This document shows, piece after piece, positions 51,344-62,271 of a DNA stretch of 64,000 nt. The number at the start of each line of letters is the position of its first letter. Position 1 is the first letter of the stretch. Position numbers and translations under genes: made by a program. The stretch is from Phymatolithon calcareum (Eukaryota > Rhodophyta > Florideophyceae > Hapalidiales), in contig OZ345368.1 in assembly GCA_977006965.1 (NCBI GenBank), positions 310,001-374,000 of the forward strand, in the 5' to 3' direction. Under the pieces are notes generated by a model. It made no database searches. It was not told the DNA's origin and worked only from the letters and a program-made list of their open reading frames with translations.

Positions 51344-51882
51344 TGTGCAATATTATGGACCGGTTATTTTCAGACGAAGTTCGTATAGAGTGTGTGTGGA
51401 TACCGAGCCACTGCGGCGTCGCGAAGAATGAGGTCGCTGATGATCTGGCGCGGAGGGGAATTTTGGAATCGGATCTGGTGTTGCATCAAACAATACTTCT
51501 TACTTTGGAAGCGGCCCGATCCATTATCAAACCGCCGTGCTGAAGCAAACTACTCACTCTACGTACGCTCCCAAAAGATCTGCACATATCCCAGAGACGT
51601 GCAGAGGCGGTACTACACCAGCTTATGGTGAATTGCTGTCCTATTGTAGCATGCTTTTACCATGGACACATCGAGGATGAACCGCTACTCTATGACCTAG
51701 TGTGCAAGATGTGCCCGCATGGAGTCATGGAGACAGTGGAGCACCTAATTATACGAGGTTCTGGTCGGGCTGCCTCTAGACGGCAATTCATCGGAAGAGT
51801 GCGAGGCAGAACGGTTGAAGATCTGTGCAGGGAGAGACCCGTAGAGATACTCCAATATTTGAACAATGAGAACTTGCTCTAG
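51344..51882 (+). pseudogene. LINE-B RNase H end and zinc knuckle
   Basis: Resumes after the LINE-A fragment: VRIECVWIPSHCGVAKNEVA, LTLEAARSIIK, then in another frame CKMCPHGVMETVEHLIIRGS and FIGRVRGRTVEDLC. The fourth knuckle ligand, Cys in the copy at 0.9 kb, is Gly here. Ends EILQYLNNENLL, stop, then the tail. Confidence 0.88.
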
Positions 51883-51932
51883 GGTAAGTTCTGGCGTTGA
51901 ATTAGCGCCTTCTGCAATAAAGAAAGAATGAA

Positions 51933-53203
51933 AGAGCTCACAAAACTTGTCGAAAATGAAATTTCAAAAGAGCTGGCCGGAAGAAAGGAGCAATCATGCA
52001 TGATGGCTGTACGGAAAATGGTACGCATTACATGGGCGTGTTTGTTGTTTACATGAGGAGAGTCAATGTGCAAGTTAGCGCTTCGTGGAAGAACGTAGAC
52101 CAAGTGCAAACAACCGTGTTTGGGGTTTCGCCTATATCTAACCAAACCGATGAGAACAGAGAAGCGACAGAATTTAACGCTGAAACTCATGTTCAGTTCT
52201 TCAGCGACATATTCCAAGAATTTTACAACATGGAGCTTGGGGAATTTGCAACTTGTCAGATTGCCGACAACTGCAATACGAATCAACAAGTTGCGCATCT
52301 TCTCAATATTCCCAACGTGGGATGCAATAATAACAAGCTTAACTTGGAAATGAAAGCATGGTTGAACTCTGACGATGACTTGGCAGCTGCCAATGAAAGC
52401 ATCGAGGATACTATGCTGCAAGCCAGGCGCAAAATCAAGAGCGCTGCTGCTATTAGAAACCTCACTGATCTGAAACCTCTCAAGCCAAACAAGATTCGCT
52501 GGTCCGGATTGTTTTACGTGCTTGAACGATTCCTTGGGATTTGCCCACAGCTTTCTGAGGTCAGTAACGCTCTGGACTGTGACTCGATCCTCGATGACAG
52601 TGCAAGCTTTGCATGTCCCGTGAAAAGGTACGCTCGCATGTTTGAAGTTATAAACAAGGTATCTGAGAAACTTCAGGAGCAGGGAATTCGCCTTGCGAAG
52701 GGGCGAGCCATGTTGAATGGACTTATCCAGCTAACATCGATCAGAGCCCACTTAGTGGCTGCGGACTCGGAACGTAGTACATTTCTGCGACTAGTGCCAT
52801 TGTATCAAGTCCTCATTTTAAATCTGATGTCGTGAAAATACATCATAGGAGGGCGCGTACTATGACGGCTGAAGAGCGTGATGCCTGTCAAGGACTGTTG
52901 TTGCATGAATCAGTCGACAATCACTATATTGCGTAGCAGATTGCTCCTGATGACTTTGAAGACAAATTTGTTGCTGTAGACGACAATTCTTATGAAGAGG
53001 AGTACATCAATTGTGATTTTATTTTGGCTTCCATTACTGAAGTAGAACGACTTTGAAGTCTTGCGAAATATGTACTTAGTGATCAGCGCTCCAGACGAGA
53101 ACATGTGCTTTTCGAGTCACTTTTGTTTTTGAGAGTGAACGGCGGATTCTGGGATCCGAATTTAGTCTCCCACGCTGTCCAAGCGCACAGAGGGACCAAG
53201 TAA
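51933..53203 (+). pseudogene. hAT transposase copy 1 (plus), catalytic and C-terminal part
   Basis: Continues from 46820. KLVENEISKELAGR, a frameshift near 51985, then GAIMHDGCTENGTHYMGVF, the hAT block with the first catalytic Asp. ADNCNTNQQVAHLL and NVGCNNNKLNLEMKAWL match the DNC..N and vGC..H-type motifs, and KIRWSGLFYVLERFL is the family RW motif. After another frameshift near 52840: TAEERDACQGLL and the C-terminal dimerisation domain with VLFESLLFLRVNGGFWDPN. Several stops (for example at 52935 and 53055). Clearly dead. The family assignment is by motifs. Confidence 0.82.
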
Positions 53204-53395
53204 TAGAGGAATGTAAATAACTGCAATTTTAATTTGTTCCTGAGAGCATAATTTCAATATATCCAATTCTCTCCAATTAAATTGTTCCTACCCCTGAATG
53301 AGAGTGCGTTGTCCCTCAGCAGAGAAGGAGATCAGTGACTACCTAAGCAGTCTTCCCGACAAGCGGGGATGCCTGTCGCATTAAGGCAGGTTATC
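53204..53395. other. junction between the two hAT copies
   Basis: About 190 bp with no recognised coding, between the C-terminus of the plus copy and the truncated minus copy. Confidence 0.4.
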
Positions 53396-53632
53396 CAGGG
53401 TTTTCTACCAATGTGACCTGCTACTTCTAAACGTAGGAAGATTTGTGATAAGAATCGTTAGGCGATGTACGCAGGCCTTGGGAGCAATACATTGTAGTTT
53501 TATTGGGACATGAAGCTGATGAGCAATACCTATTGCCAATAGCTCCCTTCCGCCAATAACTACGACAATATGCTTGAATCTACCTATTGCTATTGGATTC
53601 ATTTGAAACGACAGCGAAAATGCCGCGGTAAT
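53396..53632 (-). pseudogene. hAT transposase copy 2 (minus), part after gypsy-2
   Basis: On the minus strand it begins ATTACCGCGGCATTTTCGCT; joined to 58899 this continues KNGSHY as HYRGIFAVVSNES, matching HYMGVFVVY of copy 1. Degenerates after about 20 codons. Confidence 0.65.
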
Positions 53633-53888
53633 TGTAGACGGTGTCAGCCCAACCCCTTTACAGGTACATGTAATATTACATGGATACGCGCAGAGGCGCG
53701 TGGCCAAGTAATATTGAGTCTGATTGACTCGACATTCTATTACGTGGTAGGTTACAATTTCTGCATAAAAGGCGAGAGATGTGGGCCTCTCCCAAAATGG
53801 AGGGCACCGCACCTAAACCAATTAACCAAAGTCCTGGCCTACGCCCTCAAGGTCAACCTTGTTCTACGAGCGTCACCACTGGTCTATA
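53633..53888 (+). repeat. gypsy-2 5' LTR
   Basis: Starts TGTAGACGG, ends TGGTCTATA. The matching copy is 58643-58898. Seen differences between the two: AGGCGCG/AGGCTCG, GATTGAC/GATTTAC, GGTAGGT/GGTAAGT, GAGAGATG/GAGGGATG, CTACGAG/CTTCGAG. Confidence 0.95.
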
Positions 53889-53948
53889 GAAATTTCTATC
53901 CCTGGGGAGAGTTTACATGTGGTGTTGCGAGAGAGCGAAAGGACCGTG

Positions 53949-54911
53949 ATGGACGAAGGCGAGAATATGGAAGAGAGAGGTGGAACGGTGCAAGGAACGA
54001 CAGTGTTCGCACCGATCAGCCATCCGATATTGAAATCGGTGGATCCGGTCAAAGTGTCTAAATTTTTACGTGCTCGAGAAAGGTACGAAAACGAAGTTGC
54101 AGAGAAGAGGAAGGAAAATTCTTCCCTGTCTAAGGCAAGTCACAAGATCTCGGTTGATAGTGGCCTCCTAAAGCGCATGCATTTCCTTGGAGAATTGGAA
54201 CCGTTTGCGCCGGGGAAGTAGTTCAGTCAACTTACATCGACGCATATTGAGAAATGGGTTAAGTCGCTGGTGCAACAGGAGGAAGACACCTTCGACCCAA
54301 GTGTGGTCGAGAGAGCAATCACAGGCGTGAAAGTTAACATGTCAATTGCAAATCCGAGAGCGCGTATGCTTGAATATTGCAGTGATTTCTTTGCTCGTCT
54401 CGAAGAGGTTGGATACGACTCATTCAAGGAGAAAAATCCTAAGATGACCGTCAAGCTCCTGCAGAGGCATCTGTTCCCGAAGAACTTCAAAAATGCAATG
54501 AGGAAGACGATGGAATACCAAGAGTCTCTAGAATCCGATGTCAAAGGCTATGTTGAGGTTCTCTGCCAAGAGGCAATCAATTACGAGAAGTACATGGTTC
54601 TTGGAAAACAAAATCAAGGCTCTTCTTCACGGGATGTAGTCGAGGATAAAAATGTTGGGGCAAGCTCAAAAGGAAAGAGCAAGCATATTACCAACACTCC
54701 GAAAAACTCGTCGAAGAAGAACAGCGACAGCAAAGGTGCTCCGCTGTGCCTCAACCCTAAATGTGCAGAGGAAGGATTGCGACACTGGGTATCTACCGGA
54801 TGTGATCGAACCTCTGCTGAAGAAGCGAAGAAGCTCATCGAAGAGAAAAAGAAGTCCAGAAAAGGCCAAGGGCAAAGAAAGTTGGACGAAATGGGCATGA
54901 AAAGCATTTAA
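53949..54911 (+). pseudogene. gypsy-2 Gag
   Basis: First ATG after the LTR at 53949 (MDEGENMEERGG). One in-frame TAG at 54219-54221 splits it; the frame then runs to 54911. The C-terminal part has a Lys/Ser-rich nucleocapsid-like region and an atypical knuckle CLNPKCAEEGLRHWVSTGC, parallel to that of gypsy-1. Confidence 0.8.
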
Positions 54912-54919
54912 ACTCTTGC

Positions 54920-55624
54920 TTGATGAACGCCATGTTTGCTAACACCGTGGAGCGCATTCTGTGCGTAGACGGTGGCTCCGATATTAACCTTATGCCTCAA
55001 GACCTATTTGAGGATCTCAAGAAGAAGGGTGCAACCATGAAAGTCACATATTACGACAGCCCGCGAAAGTATAATCTGGCGTTGGAAGAAGACCCTAAAG
55101 GACAGGTGATCTACATTGAAGTCAACAAGGAAGTGGTTTTGAACGTGGAGCTATTTGTACGTCATGGATCTTATCTGGAATTGAGAAAACTGAAGTGGTA
55201 TGTGGCAACAGGAAAAGTCTCTGATCCATTACTCGGAAGACCAGTTCTCGAATCCTTGGGAATCAACACCAAAGAGTTGATCATGGCCGCGGCTGACAAG
55301 ATAGGGAGCTCAGTCGATATGGATGTACTCATGGGGCACCAAGACTACCCAGAAGGGAGTATGGCCCGTTTACTGCAGAGAGGAGTTTACCACGCAGACC
55401 GAGGATGGCCAAACGAGACATTCGAGAGTGACGATGAAGAATGGCTCGAGCTCGGACATGATACTCCACAGCAAATTGATGAACCCATTGACTCAGCGCT
55501 GAAAGAAGCCGTGAAGTCGGGCATATCGCAAGGTGGAAAACAGGACTCGAGAGTATGCTGCATGAATATCGAGATGTTCTCAGAATTCGTTTGGGAAAGG
55601 ACCGTCCGGCAAAAGTGGAGCTAA
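54920..55624 (+). pseudogene. gypsy-2 protease region
   Basis: In another frame than Gag. ERILCVDGGSDINLMP is the aspartic protease site (Gly in place of the usual Ser/Thr after Asp), then YVATGKVSDPLLGRPVLESLG. A frame change near 55555 leads into the reverse transcriptase. Confidence 0.85.
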
Positions 55625-56802
55625 TGAAAGTGGAACTCATTGAAGGAGCAAAACCATTCAGGGCAAAGCCGCGACGTTACACGGCTGACGGCAGAAAGTT
55701 CATGGAGGGATATACCGATCGAGTGCAGGAATTTGGCTTCGGGAAGCTTAACCAAAACGCAAAGTGGGCTGCAGCACCGGTGCTGGTTGCAAAACCTCCT
55801 CCAGCTTTATTCAGACTTACGTTTGACTACGTTCCGGTCAATCACTACACGGTACCAGTCTCATGGCCCATGCCTCATTTAGACTCTGAACTGGCGGATC
55901 TTGCAGAAAGTAAGTTTTTTGCGACAATTGATTTTGTCAGTGGATACTGGCAACTACCCCTGGACGAGGAAAGTCAAGAAAAGCTAAGCATTATGACGTC
56001 AAACAGAATAGTACAGCCGACACGGTGTACTCAAGGAGCAAAAAATGCCGCAGCGAACTTTCAAGCGAAAGTGGAACCATTGTTTTCACATATGCGAGAG
56101 AGTCTCAAGGCATGGCTCGACGACTTCATGTTGCACCACAAACATGAGCAGGGATTATTGGAGAAACTAAGACAATTTCTCGAAGTCTGCCGGGAGTTCA
56201 ACTTGAAGATTGGGATCACGAAATGTCACCTATTCCTACTTGTAGTGCGGTGGTGCGGAAGAGTAATCGACGGGAAAGGACTGCAGTTCGATCCAAGGAA
56301 TTTAAGTGGGTTGAAGGATATGCATACACCCATTAATGCTGGAGAACTTTGTGAATACGTTCATTGTCTTCAGTGGATGTCGAATGGGATTCCCGATTTT
56401 CAGGACAGAATTGCTCCAATGAGAGCATTACTGGAAGAGGCCTACAAGCGAAGTCGGTCGCGAAAGAAGAAATCCATTCAAAAGATAACTTTGTCAAGTT
56501 TGGTATGGGGGGAGGAGCATGGGCACCTCTTTAAAGAATTCCAGGAGCAATTGAAAAACATGACCAAACTATCGCATCGTGACGAAACAAAAGATATATG
56601 TGTGTATACGGACGCGTCGGATGCATATTGGGCAGGGGTGGTGACCCAATGCGAAAAAGGAGACCTCGAAAAAGATATCGAAAATCAAAAACATGAACCA
56701 CTGGCGTTCTTGGGAAAAGCCTTCTCAGGACATGAAGAAAGGTGGACAACCTACGAGAAGGAAGCATATGCCATTTACCTGACTTTCGAGAAGATGGATT
56801 AA
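55555..56802 (+). pseudogene. gypsy-2 reverse transcriptase and RNase H start
   Basis: RLTFDYVPVNHYTVP, FFATIDFVSGYWQL, catalytic AWLDDFMLHH, IKWCG-like VVRWCGRVIDG, then RNase H ICVYTDASDAYWAGVVTQ. Ends in a TAA at 56800-56802 (KMD-stop); the same frame continues at 56806. Confidence 0.9.
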
Positions 56803-56805
56803 CTG

Positions 56806-57687
56806 TTGTTAACAGAAGAAAAAGTACACGTGTTCACGGACCACAGGAACTTGCTGTTCGCCTTCAATCCAGTGGCACTTAATCCATCACTTGGCAGACA
56901 TGTGGTAACAAAAGTGCAGCGCTGGGGATTGTTTTTGTCAAGATTCGCTTACGTCATCGAGCATATCGAGGGGGAAAAGAACATCATGGCCGACATCATG
57001 ACAAGGTGGTGGAGGGGATACAGAGGAAAGCGTTTGGCTGTGAAACGCATTATTCATGTGTTACTAGAGAAGGACATGGTTGAGTCCCCCATGGAGAAAG
57101 GATTTGTATGGCCATCCATGCAAATGATCAAGAAATCGCAAGCGAAAAATCTAGGGTGCTTGGACATTGATGCTGACGGCTTATACCGCTGGGACGGAAA
57201 AATATGGGTCCCGAGGGACGATTCAGAGTTGCAAGTGAAGCTGTTGGTCGTGGCGCACTGCGGAAAATCTGGACATCGAGGGCAAGAGGCGACAGGAAGT
57301 ATCCTGAAAGAGACATACCGTTGGAAGAACATGGATGAGGACATCGCGGAGTTCGTGAATATGTGTCTTCATTGCATGACAGGGAAAACTGGACATAGGA
57401 TACCAAGACCATTGTGAACTACTCTCCATGGCACGAAGCCCAATGAAGTCATTCATTTTGACTTTCTGTACATGGGAATGGGTATTGAAGGATACAAGTA
57501 CATTCTAGTACTTCGGGACGATTTATCATCGTATGTATGGCTGTGTTTGGCGAAAAAGGCAACTGCAGATGTTGCAGCAGAATGCTTAGCACGGTGGATA
57601 AGAACGTTTTCAGTTATGAAAATGTGGGTGAGCGATCAGGGCTCCTACTTCAAAAACGAGATAATGAGTAATTTGGCAAAAGACTAA
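56806..57687 (+). pseudogene. gypsy-2 RNase H end and integrase core
   Basis: Same frame after the 56800 stop: EKVHVFTDHRNLLFAF (RNase H), zinc-binding HCGKSGHRGQEATGS...CLHC. Then a TGA at 57415-57417, the integrase core with FDFLYMG and VSDQGSYFKNE (two Asp), and a TAA at 57685-57687. Confidence 0.88.
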
Positions 57688-58611
57688 AAGGTTCAACACA
57701 GCTTCACGGTGGCTTACTCTCCGTGGGTGAATGGAACCGTAGAAAGCTGCATGAAGCATGTGCAAGCAGCTTATCGCTGCCTTCAGTAGGAGCTAAAACT
57801 TGGTCCGCAGGACTGGCCGAGTATGGTGGGAATGATTCAAACTATCCTAAAAAAGGCACCGCTTAGGCGTCTTGGTGCTAAAGAAGATGCTACGTTCAGG
57901 ACTCCGTTGGACGTAATGACGGGTATCAAGACAGAGCGGGAAGTGATGAAATCTGCGGCGTTGGGGGAGGCGACGTTAAAGACGCATAGCATGGACAAAG
58001 TGCGCGCAATGCAGGTTATCGAGATCGAAACCCTTCAAAGTGCATTTGACAGCGTGCACAAAGCTGTCAGTGCGAAGTTAATGGCTAACCGGCAGAGACA
58101 AATCAAGTCACACAACAAGAAAACCAATTTAGTTTGTCCTAATTTTGGAGTTGGTGATTTCGCTCTGGTGAGGCGGGCTCAGGATAAGGGACATAAGCAG
58201 TCGCACAGATGGATCGGGCCGAGGAGGATCACAAAGGTGTGCAGCCAATTGGTTTACGAAGTGGAAAGCATCTTGACCGGGAAAACCGAAAAAGTTCATG
58301 CAGCAAGACTTCTGAAGTACCGAGCTGATAAGGATGGAGAAGAGGTCTCACTAGAATTAATGGCCCACATTGAAAAGAGCGAATCCAGCTACGAAGTTAT
58401 AGAAAAGCTCATGGATATGGCAGGAGACAAGGAATCAGGGTTTGATATTCAAGTGAAGTGGCTTGGATTGCCAGAGAAGAAGGATTGGACGTGGCAGCCG
58501 ATTAAGGAGCTACATGAGGATATTCCGGAAGAAGTGGAAGCTTTCCTAAAGAAATCCAGAAAGAAGAAGATCGCCAAAGAGGCGGCTAAAGAGATTGGGC
58601 TTAGAATTTGA
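57688..58611 (+). pseudogene. gypsy-2 integrase C-terminus and chromodomain
   Basis: Same frame: NGTVESCMKHVQAAY (catalytic Glu), a TAG at 57787-57789, then an open frame from 57823 to the end. SHRWIGPRRITKVCSQLVYE and the chromodomain-like IQVKWLGLPEKKDWTWQPI, ending in a Lys-rich tail before the 3' LTR. Confidence 0.88.
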
Positions 58612-58642
58612 ATGGCAATGCTACGCAAAGCCATTGGGGCAC

Positions 58643-58898
58643 TGTAGACGGTGTCAGCCCAACCCCTTTACAGGTACATGTAATATTACATGGATACGCG
58701 CAGAGGCTCGTGGCCAAGTAATATTGAGTCTGATTTACTCGACATTCTATTACGTGGTAAGTTACAATTTCTGCATAAAAGGCGAGGGATGTGGGCCTCT
58801 CCCAAAATGGAGGGCACCGCACCTAAACCAATTAACCAAAGTCCTGGCCTACGCCCTCAAGGTCAACCTTGTTCTTCGAGCGTCACCACTGGTCTATA
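58643..58898 (+). repeat. gypsy-2 3' LTR
   Basis: Matches 53633-53888 along its full length. The sequence just upstream (CCATTGGGGCAC) is a poor polypurine tract. Confidence 0.95.
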
Positions 58899-59513
58899 TA
58901 ATGCGACCCATTTTTGGTCCAAGCATCATGCATCACAGCACCACGAGTGTTTTTTAGGTCATTCCTCACGCCAATTTCGACCAGTTCCACCAACTCAAGA
59001 AAACCGTATCCCGAAATGCTTTGATAGAAATCTTCTCATCCACCTTACTGAAGTCACGAAGCGCAGGTTCTCAACGTAAGATATTGGAAGAGAAAGAGAG
59101 ATGATGATATCAATGTACTGGTACATGGCCTTTTCGCGAGCAGTAGTAGATATTGTTGACTCGAAGTACGACGAAATGTGTCGAGCACTATCCCGGTTCG
59201 TTTCGTCTTTCATGCACGTGCGATACATCTCGAACAATTTGTTCTCATCTCCACCTGCAGCGCACGATAACAGGTGCGAGTACGGGTTCCTCCACCCGGT
59301 GCCTTTCTCTAACGATACTGTGGGCACGGAATTTTTGCAATAACTTCCGCGGGGGCAGGAAAAGACCGAACAGGGTTCATCGCGCCGGGTGAATTCTTCT
59401 CCTTTCCGAGACGGTATGTCCTTGAAAGTATCATCGCGTTTCCTCATGAGAGCCTTGACAATGTACGCTGGTTTCGGTTTGCCTGCCATCTTCGCAAATG
59501 AAAGACTCAACAC
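58899..59513 (-). pseudogene. hAT transposase copy 2 (minus), BED finger to catalytic start
   Basis: A 172-codon frame from 59513 down: SYCKNSVPTVSLEKGTGWRN and NPYSHLLSCAAGG (BED-type zinc finger region of hAT), then EKAMYQYIDIIISLSLPISY. After a frame break: FLELVELVEIGVRNDLKNTR and GAVMHDAWTKNGSHY, which ends exactly at the gypsy-2 insertion. The same protein family as copy 1. Confidence 0.8.
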
Positions 59514-59937
59514 GCGCGGTCACGTTAGAGCAAACAAAATGTTGACTCTCTGACTTGAGCAGAACGATAGCGTAGAAACATGACACTATCCTCCACGTTA
59601 ATAGCCTGTCTGGGACGAAGTTTTACGTATCACGCTGAGCAATGAATAGATCTACAACTCTGCCGCTTACCAATACGTATTCCAATAGAAACAGATCAAG
59701 GAATAATATTGAAATACCAGTATATTGCAGTATATTGAGAGTTTTCAGATTCTCTTCAACGAGATCGCAGAAGAGAATCTGAAAACTCTACAACGAAATT
59801 TGACAAGTCCAAGAGCAGAAGAATCTTGGGAAAAAGGGACGAAAACGGCGATTGACAAACTTTTAGCCTTGGAAATCCATATGTTAGAAGAAATGATAGT
59901 GTAATGTGATCTGATTGGGTAATGAGATGGCAGTATG
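59514..59937. other. no gene recognised
   Basis: Upstream of hAT copy 2. It contains the hairpin at 59738-59789. Confidence 0.35.
59738..59789. repeat. hairpin with perfect 20-bp arms
   Basis: 59738-59757 (AGAGTTTTCAGATTCTCTTC) pairs exactly with 59770-59789 around a 12-nt loop. Confidence 0.95.
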
Positions 59938-60012
59938 AACGGGAAGCTGCGCTGGTGTTTGTGAATACCGGCGTTGAGGGCTTCTAAAATAAAAACCTAC
60001 AATTTCCCCCCG
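59938..60012 (+). mobile_element. diverged LINE-A-like 3' tail
   Basis: GAACGGGAAGCTGCGCTGG, GGGCTTCTAAAATAAAAACC and the closing TTTCCCCCC resemble the LINE-A 3' end (REAALL..., GGGAGCTTTTAAAATAAATC, ATCCCCC). Too short and diverged to be certain. Confidence 0.4.
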
Positions 60013-62271
60013 CTATTGTAGTATATTGCTCCCAAGGCCTGGATGTACTAAAGTAAAGGATCATCGAGGTGTCCGTCACGGAAAGATGCGGACGGCTCCA
60101 CAAATTGAGCAGTATTGAGAGTAACTGGCAGAAGTCCCTGTACAACAGGTCATGTCAGTGGCCCCCATGGGAATGGTCGGATATGCGTGGTCCAACAATG
60201 ACAGCTCTAATGTGTGGGGTTGAATGAAGAGGTTTACCTGGTTGTTGATCGATATCGGTAGTCCATCGTAGGTACTCGATAGTAGACAGTCGATGGGTTA
60301 TACTTGTTGGTCGATGAGCGATCCCTTACCTTCTGAGGTTGATCGAAGAGCCTAACCACTAAACAGATACAACATACTGCATTGAAGACGACCTACATGG
60401 GTAGGTAAGCGGACATTCATATGGGGAGGTCAGATAGCTTTCCAAACAAGCACGGCCCACGGTAAGCGACGGAGAATGTATAGACTACTGTCCGGCAAAT
60501 CTTGCGCAGACGAGGAACGAGAGAGGGCAGTAGCACTAACGAGACGGGAACTCGAATCCGGCACAAGTACAGTCCACGCATGAGGAGCACGACCACTATA
60601 GGCACTTGAGAGAAGCAGCGGCATTGAAGAGGCGATCAGGGCGTTATAGGTATTCGTTCTGTGAGCGCTGCTGTGGCTTCACACGACAAGAAGGCCAGGA
60701 AATGTCCATCAACTGAAGACCAGTGACGGAGGAGTTGGGCAAACAGAATCGCGCAATCTACAGTCCCACACGCGTTCTCGTGGAGTAGTTGACGACGAGA
60801 AACGAAAGGAACTCGGCCTCGTGGAAGAGCGATCAGGCTTCATGCCCTTCTCCTCTCCGGAGGTCGAACGTGACAAAATAGGAGTTGAAGCACATTCGAC
60901 TAGCTGGTGAAGACCTAGGGAACACACCTCTCGTCAATTACTGTGCTTTAAAGCAGTCAATATGTGGAGCTTTCTGTCAACCCAAGCACAAGAATCGCCT
61001 TCTCTCTGTTACAAGACGGAAAATGACTCTGATCGATGACAGATAACTACAAGTCTGCGCAGCCTTTTTGTCTCGTATACGAGTGCGAATCGACAGGAGA
61101 CATTGTAAGGTTTTTTCAGAAGACCTTAACGCGAGCGCTCGCCGACACTAAAGTAGCGTCCCGTGCTCTCTCATGCTATCATCTCGTCCGTCATTATATA
61201 TGAGTCTAAAAATTTTGTCCATTGCCCGTCCTGTTTTGTCGTCCGTTTTCTCGTTCAATCTTCGTTTCGTGAGATTTCTTTGTATGGTTTCGAGGACCTT
61301 TTTTGCAGCCTCTCCGAAATGTTCAATAAACAGCTAGGGGTTGGACTGGGAAAGCGTCCAAGAAACCATTTCGCTCCTAAAAGTCGGCCATTTCGGGATT
61401 TCATTAGCACAGTGGCACTCACTCATATCCACTGGCCCAGTGGACATGAGTGAGTGCCACTGTGCTAATGCACTGGGACTTTCCTCTTTAATCCATCCTC
61501 TGACTGAATCCATGCCTGGAATAGACATAGGGTCTCTTTCTTAGGAGTTACCTTTCTACCTGCAGCCCTGTCGGCATGCTCGCTTAGAAAGTCGTGTTCT
61601 TGAAGGTACAAGATGTCCCTTTCATCGTAGCGTAGGTCTTCGACTTAGCCGCCGTAATCCGGCGTCTGCGCGGCTACTAGTTTCGCCTTCATGAGACATA
61701 AGACGAATTGTTTGTCAAGACTCTCAATGAGTTGATTCACACATCCACAACCACGACAGTAAATCCGGCGCGAGAATGAACTATTGACTTACCCCACCAA
61801 CAAACCAGTTCCTAGTTCTCATTGGAAGTAGTGGCCTTCGAGCGAGGCAGGGTGTCCAACCACCATATGTGGCGAAGTTTTCGTGAATTTGAACCGAAAC
61901 GTCCCGCCCAGGACTTGGGAACTCTTCCGTGTGGAAGAGAAAACGACCAATACAAGAACAGCACGTCCTGATTATCCCAGACGAAAGGTGCACGAGATAC
62001 CTAACGCGCCTAGCGATGCACAGCGCACAAAATGTGGCCAGGGCTCGGACCCAATGTATTGGGATTGCAGTACATTGCAATAGGGGATTGCAATGTGAGT
62101 GTGGAGCCCCAGGGTTTTTTTGTTCCTCGCGTGGATTGCCCAGATGAGGGTCCAGTGCCCAGTGAGGAGGTGGGTAGTGCTCGAATCATAATCAATACGT
62201 AAGCGCCGATAACAACCAATCAGGAGCATACTATGCTAGTTCCTCTTCGCTTCGCTACGTAATATATAGCC
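60013..62271. other. gene-poor stretch
   Basis: More than 2 kb without a convincing gene. It contains the hairpin at 61402-61470, a TCGATAG-type low-complexity run near 60246-60300, and short conflicting frames. Confidence 0.4.
61402..61470. repeat. near-perfect 69-bp hairpin with a 1-nt loop
   Basis: 34-bp arms (61402-61435 and 61437-61470) with one mismatch around a single C. The left arm starts CATTAGCACAGTGGCACTCA. The strongest hairpin in the window. Confidence 0.97.

Larger units (their letters stand above)
46821..51932 (+). mobile_element. LINE-B, long copy with endonuclease, reverse transcriptase and RNase H
   Basis: A LINE inserted in hAT copy 1; the target duplication AGAGCTCACAAA lies at 46809-46820 and 51933-51944. 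Order: 2A-like motif, APE endonuclease, reverse transcriptase, RNase H, zinc knuckle, GAAA-type tail (CAATAAAGAAAGAATGA). It carries three later insertions: a solo LTR (48362-48970), a 300-bp Tudor-like domain insertion (50532-50831) and a reversed LINE-A fragment (51068-51331). Without them the element is about 3.9 kb. Frameshifts near 47755 and 49235 also disable it. It is probably close to full length. Confidence 0.9.
53633..58898 (+). mobile_element. gypsy-2: Ty3/gypsy-like retrotransposon with direct LTRs
   Basis: Complete LTR element of 5.27 kb in hAT copy 2; the flanking direct repeat TAAT lies at 53629-53632 and 58899-58902. Identical-length LTRs (256 bp each) differ at about five positions, so it is a recent insertion. 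Contains Gag, protease, reverse transcriptase, RNase H, integrase and a chromodomain tail on the plus strand. The protein is related to gypsy-1 throughout, yet its terminal repeats are direct and unrelated. Interrupted by several in-frame stops and two frame changes. Confidence 0.93.

Noticed and set aside
53633-58898. Endogenous retrovirus
   Set aside because: After the integrase only a chromodomain tail and the LTR follow; there is no envelope-like frame. Chromovirus-type Ty3/gypsy is sufficient.
60020-60060. Short match TATTGCTCCCAAGGCCTG to hAT copy 2 (near 53480, reversed)
   Set aside because: Only about 18 bp are shared and no hAT protein motif is near. Too little to call a third copy.
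37331-60300. TCGATAG/CTATCGA-rich runs at 37331-37395 and 60246-60300
   Set aside because: Related inverted low-complexity sequence, but too short and irregular to define a family.
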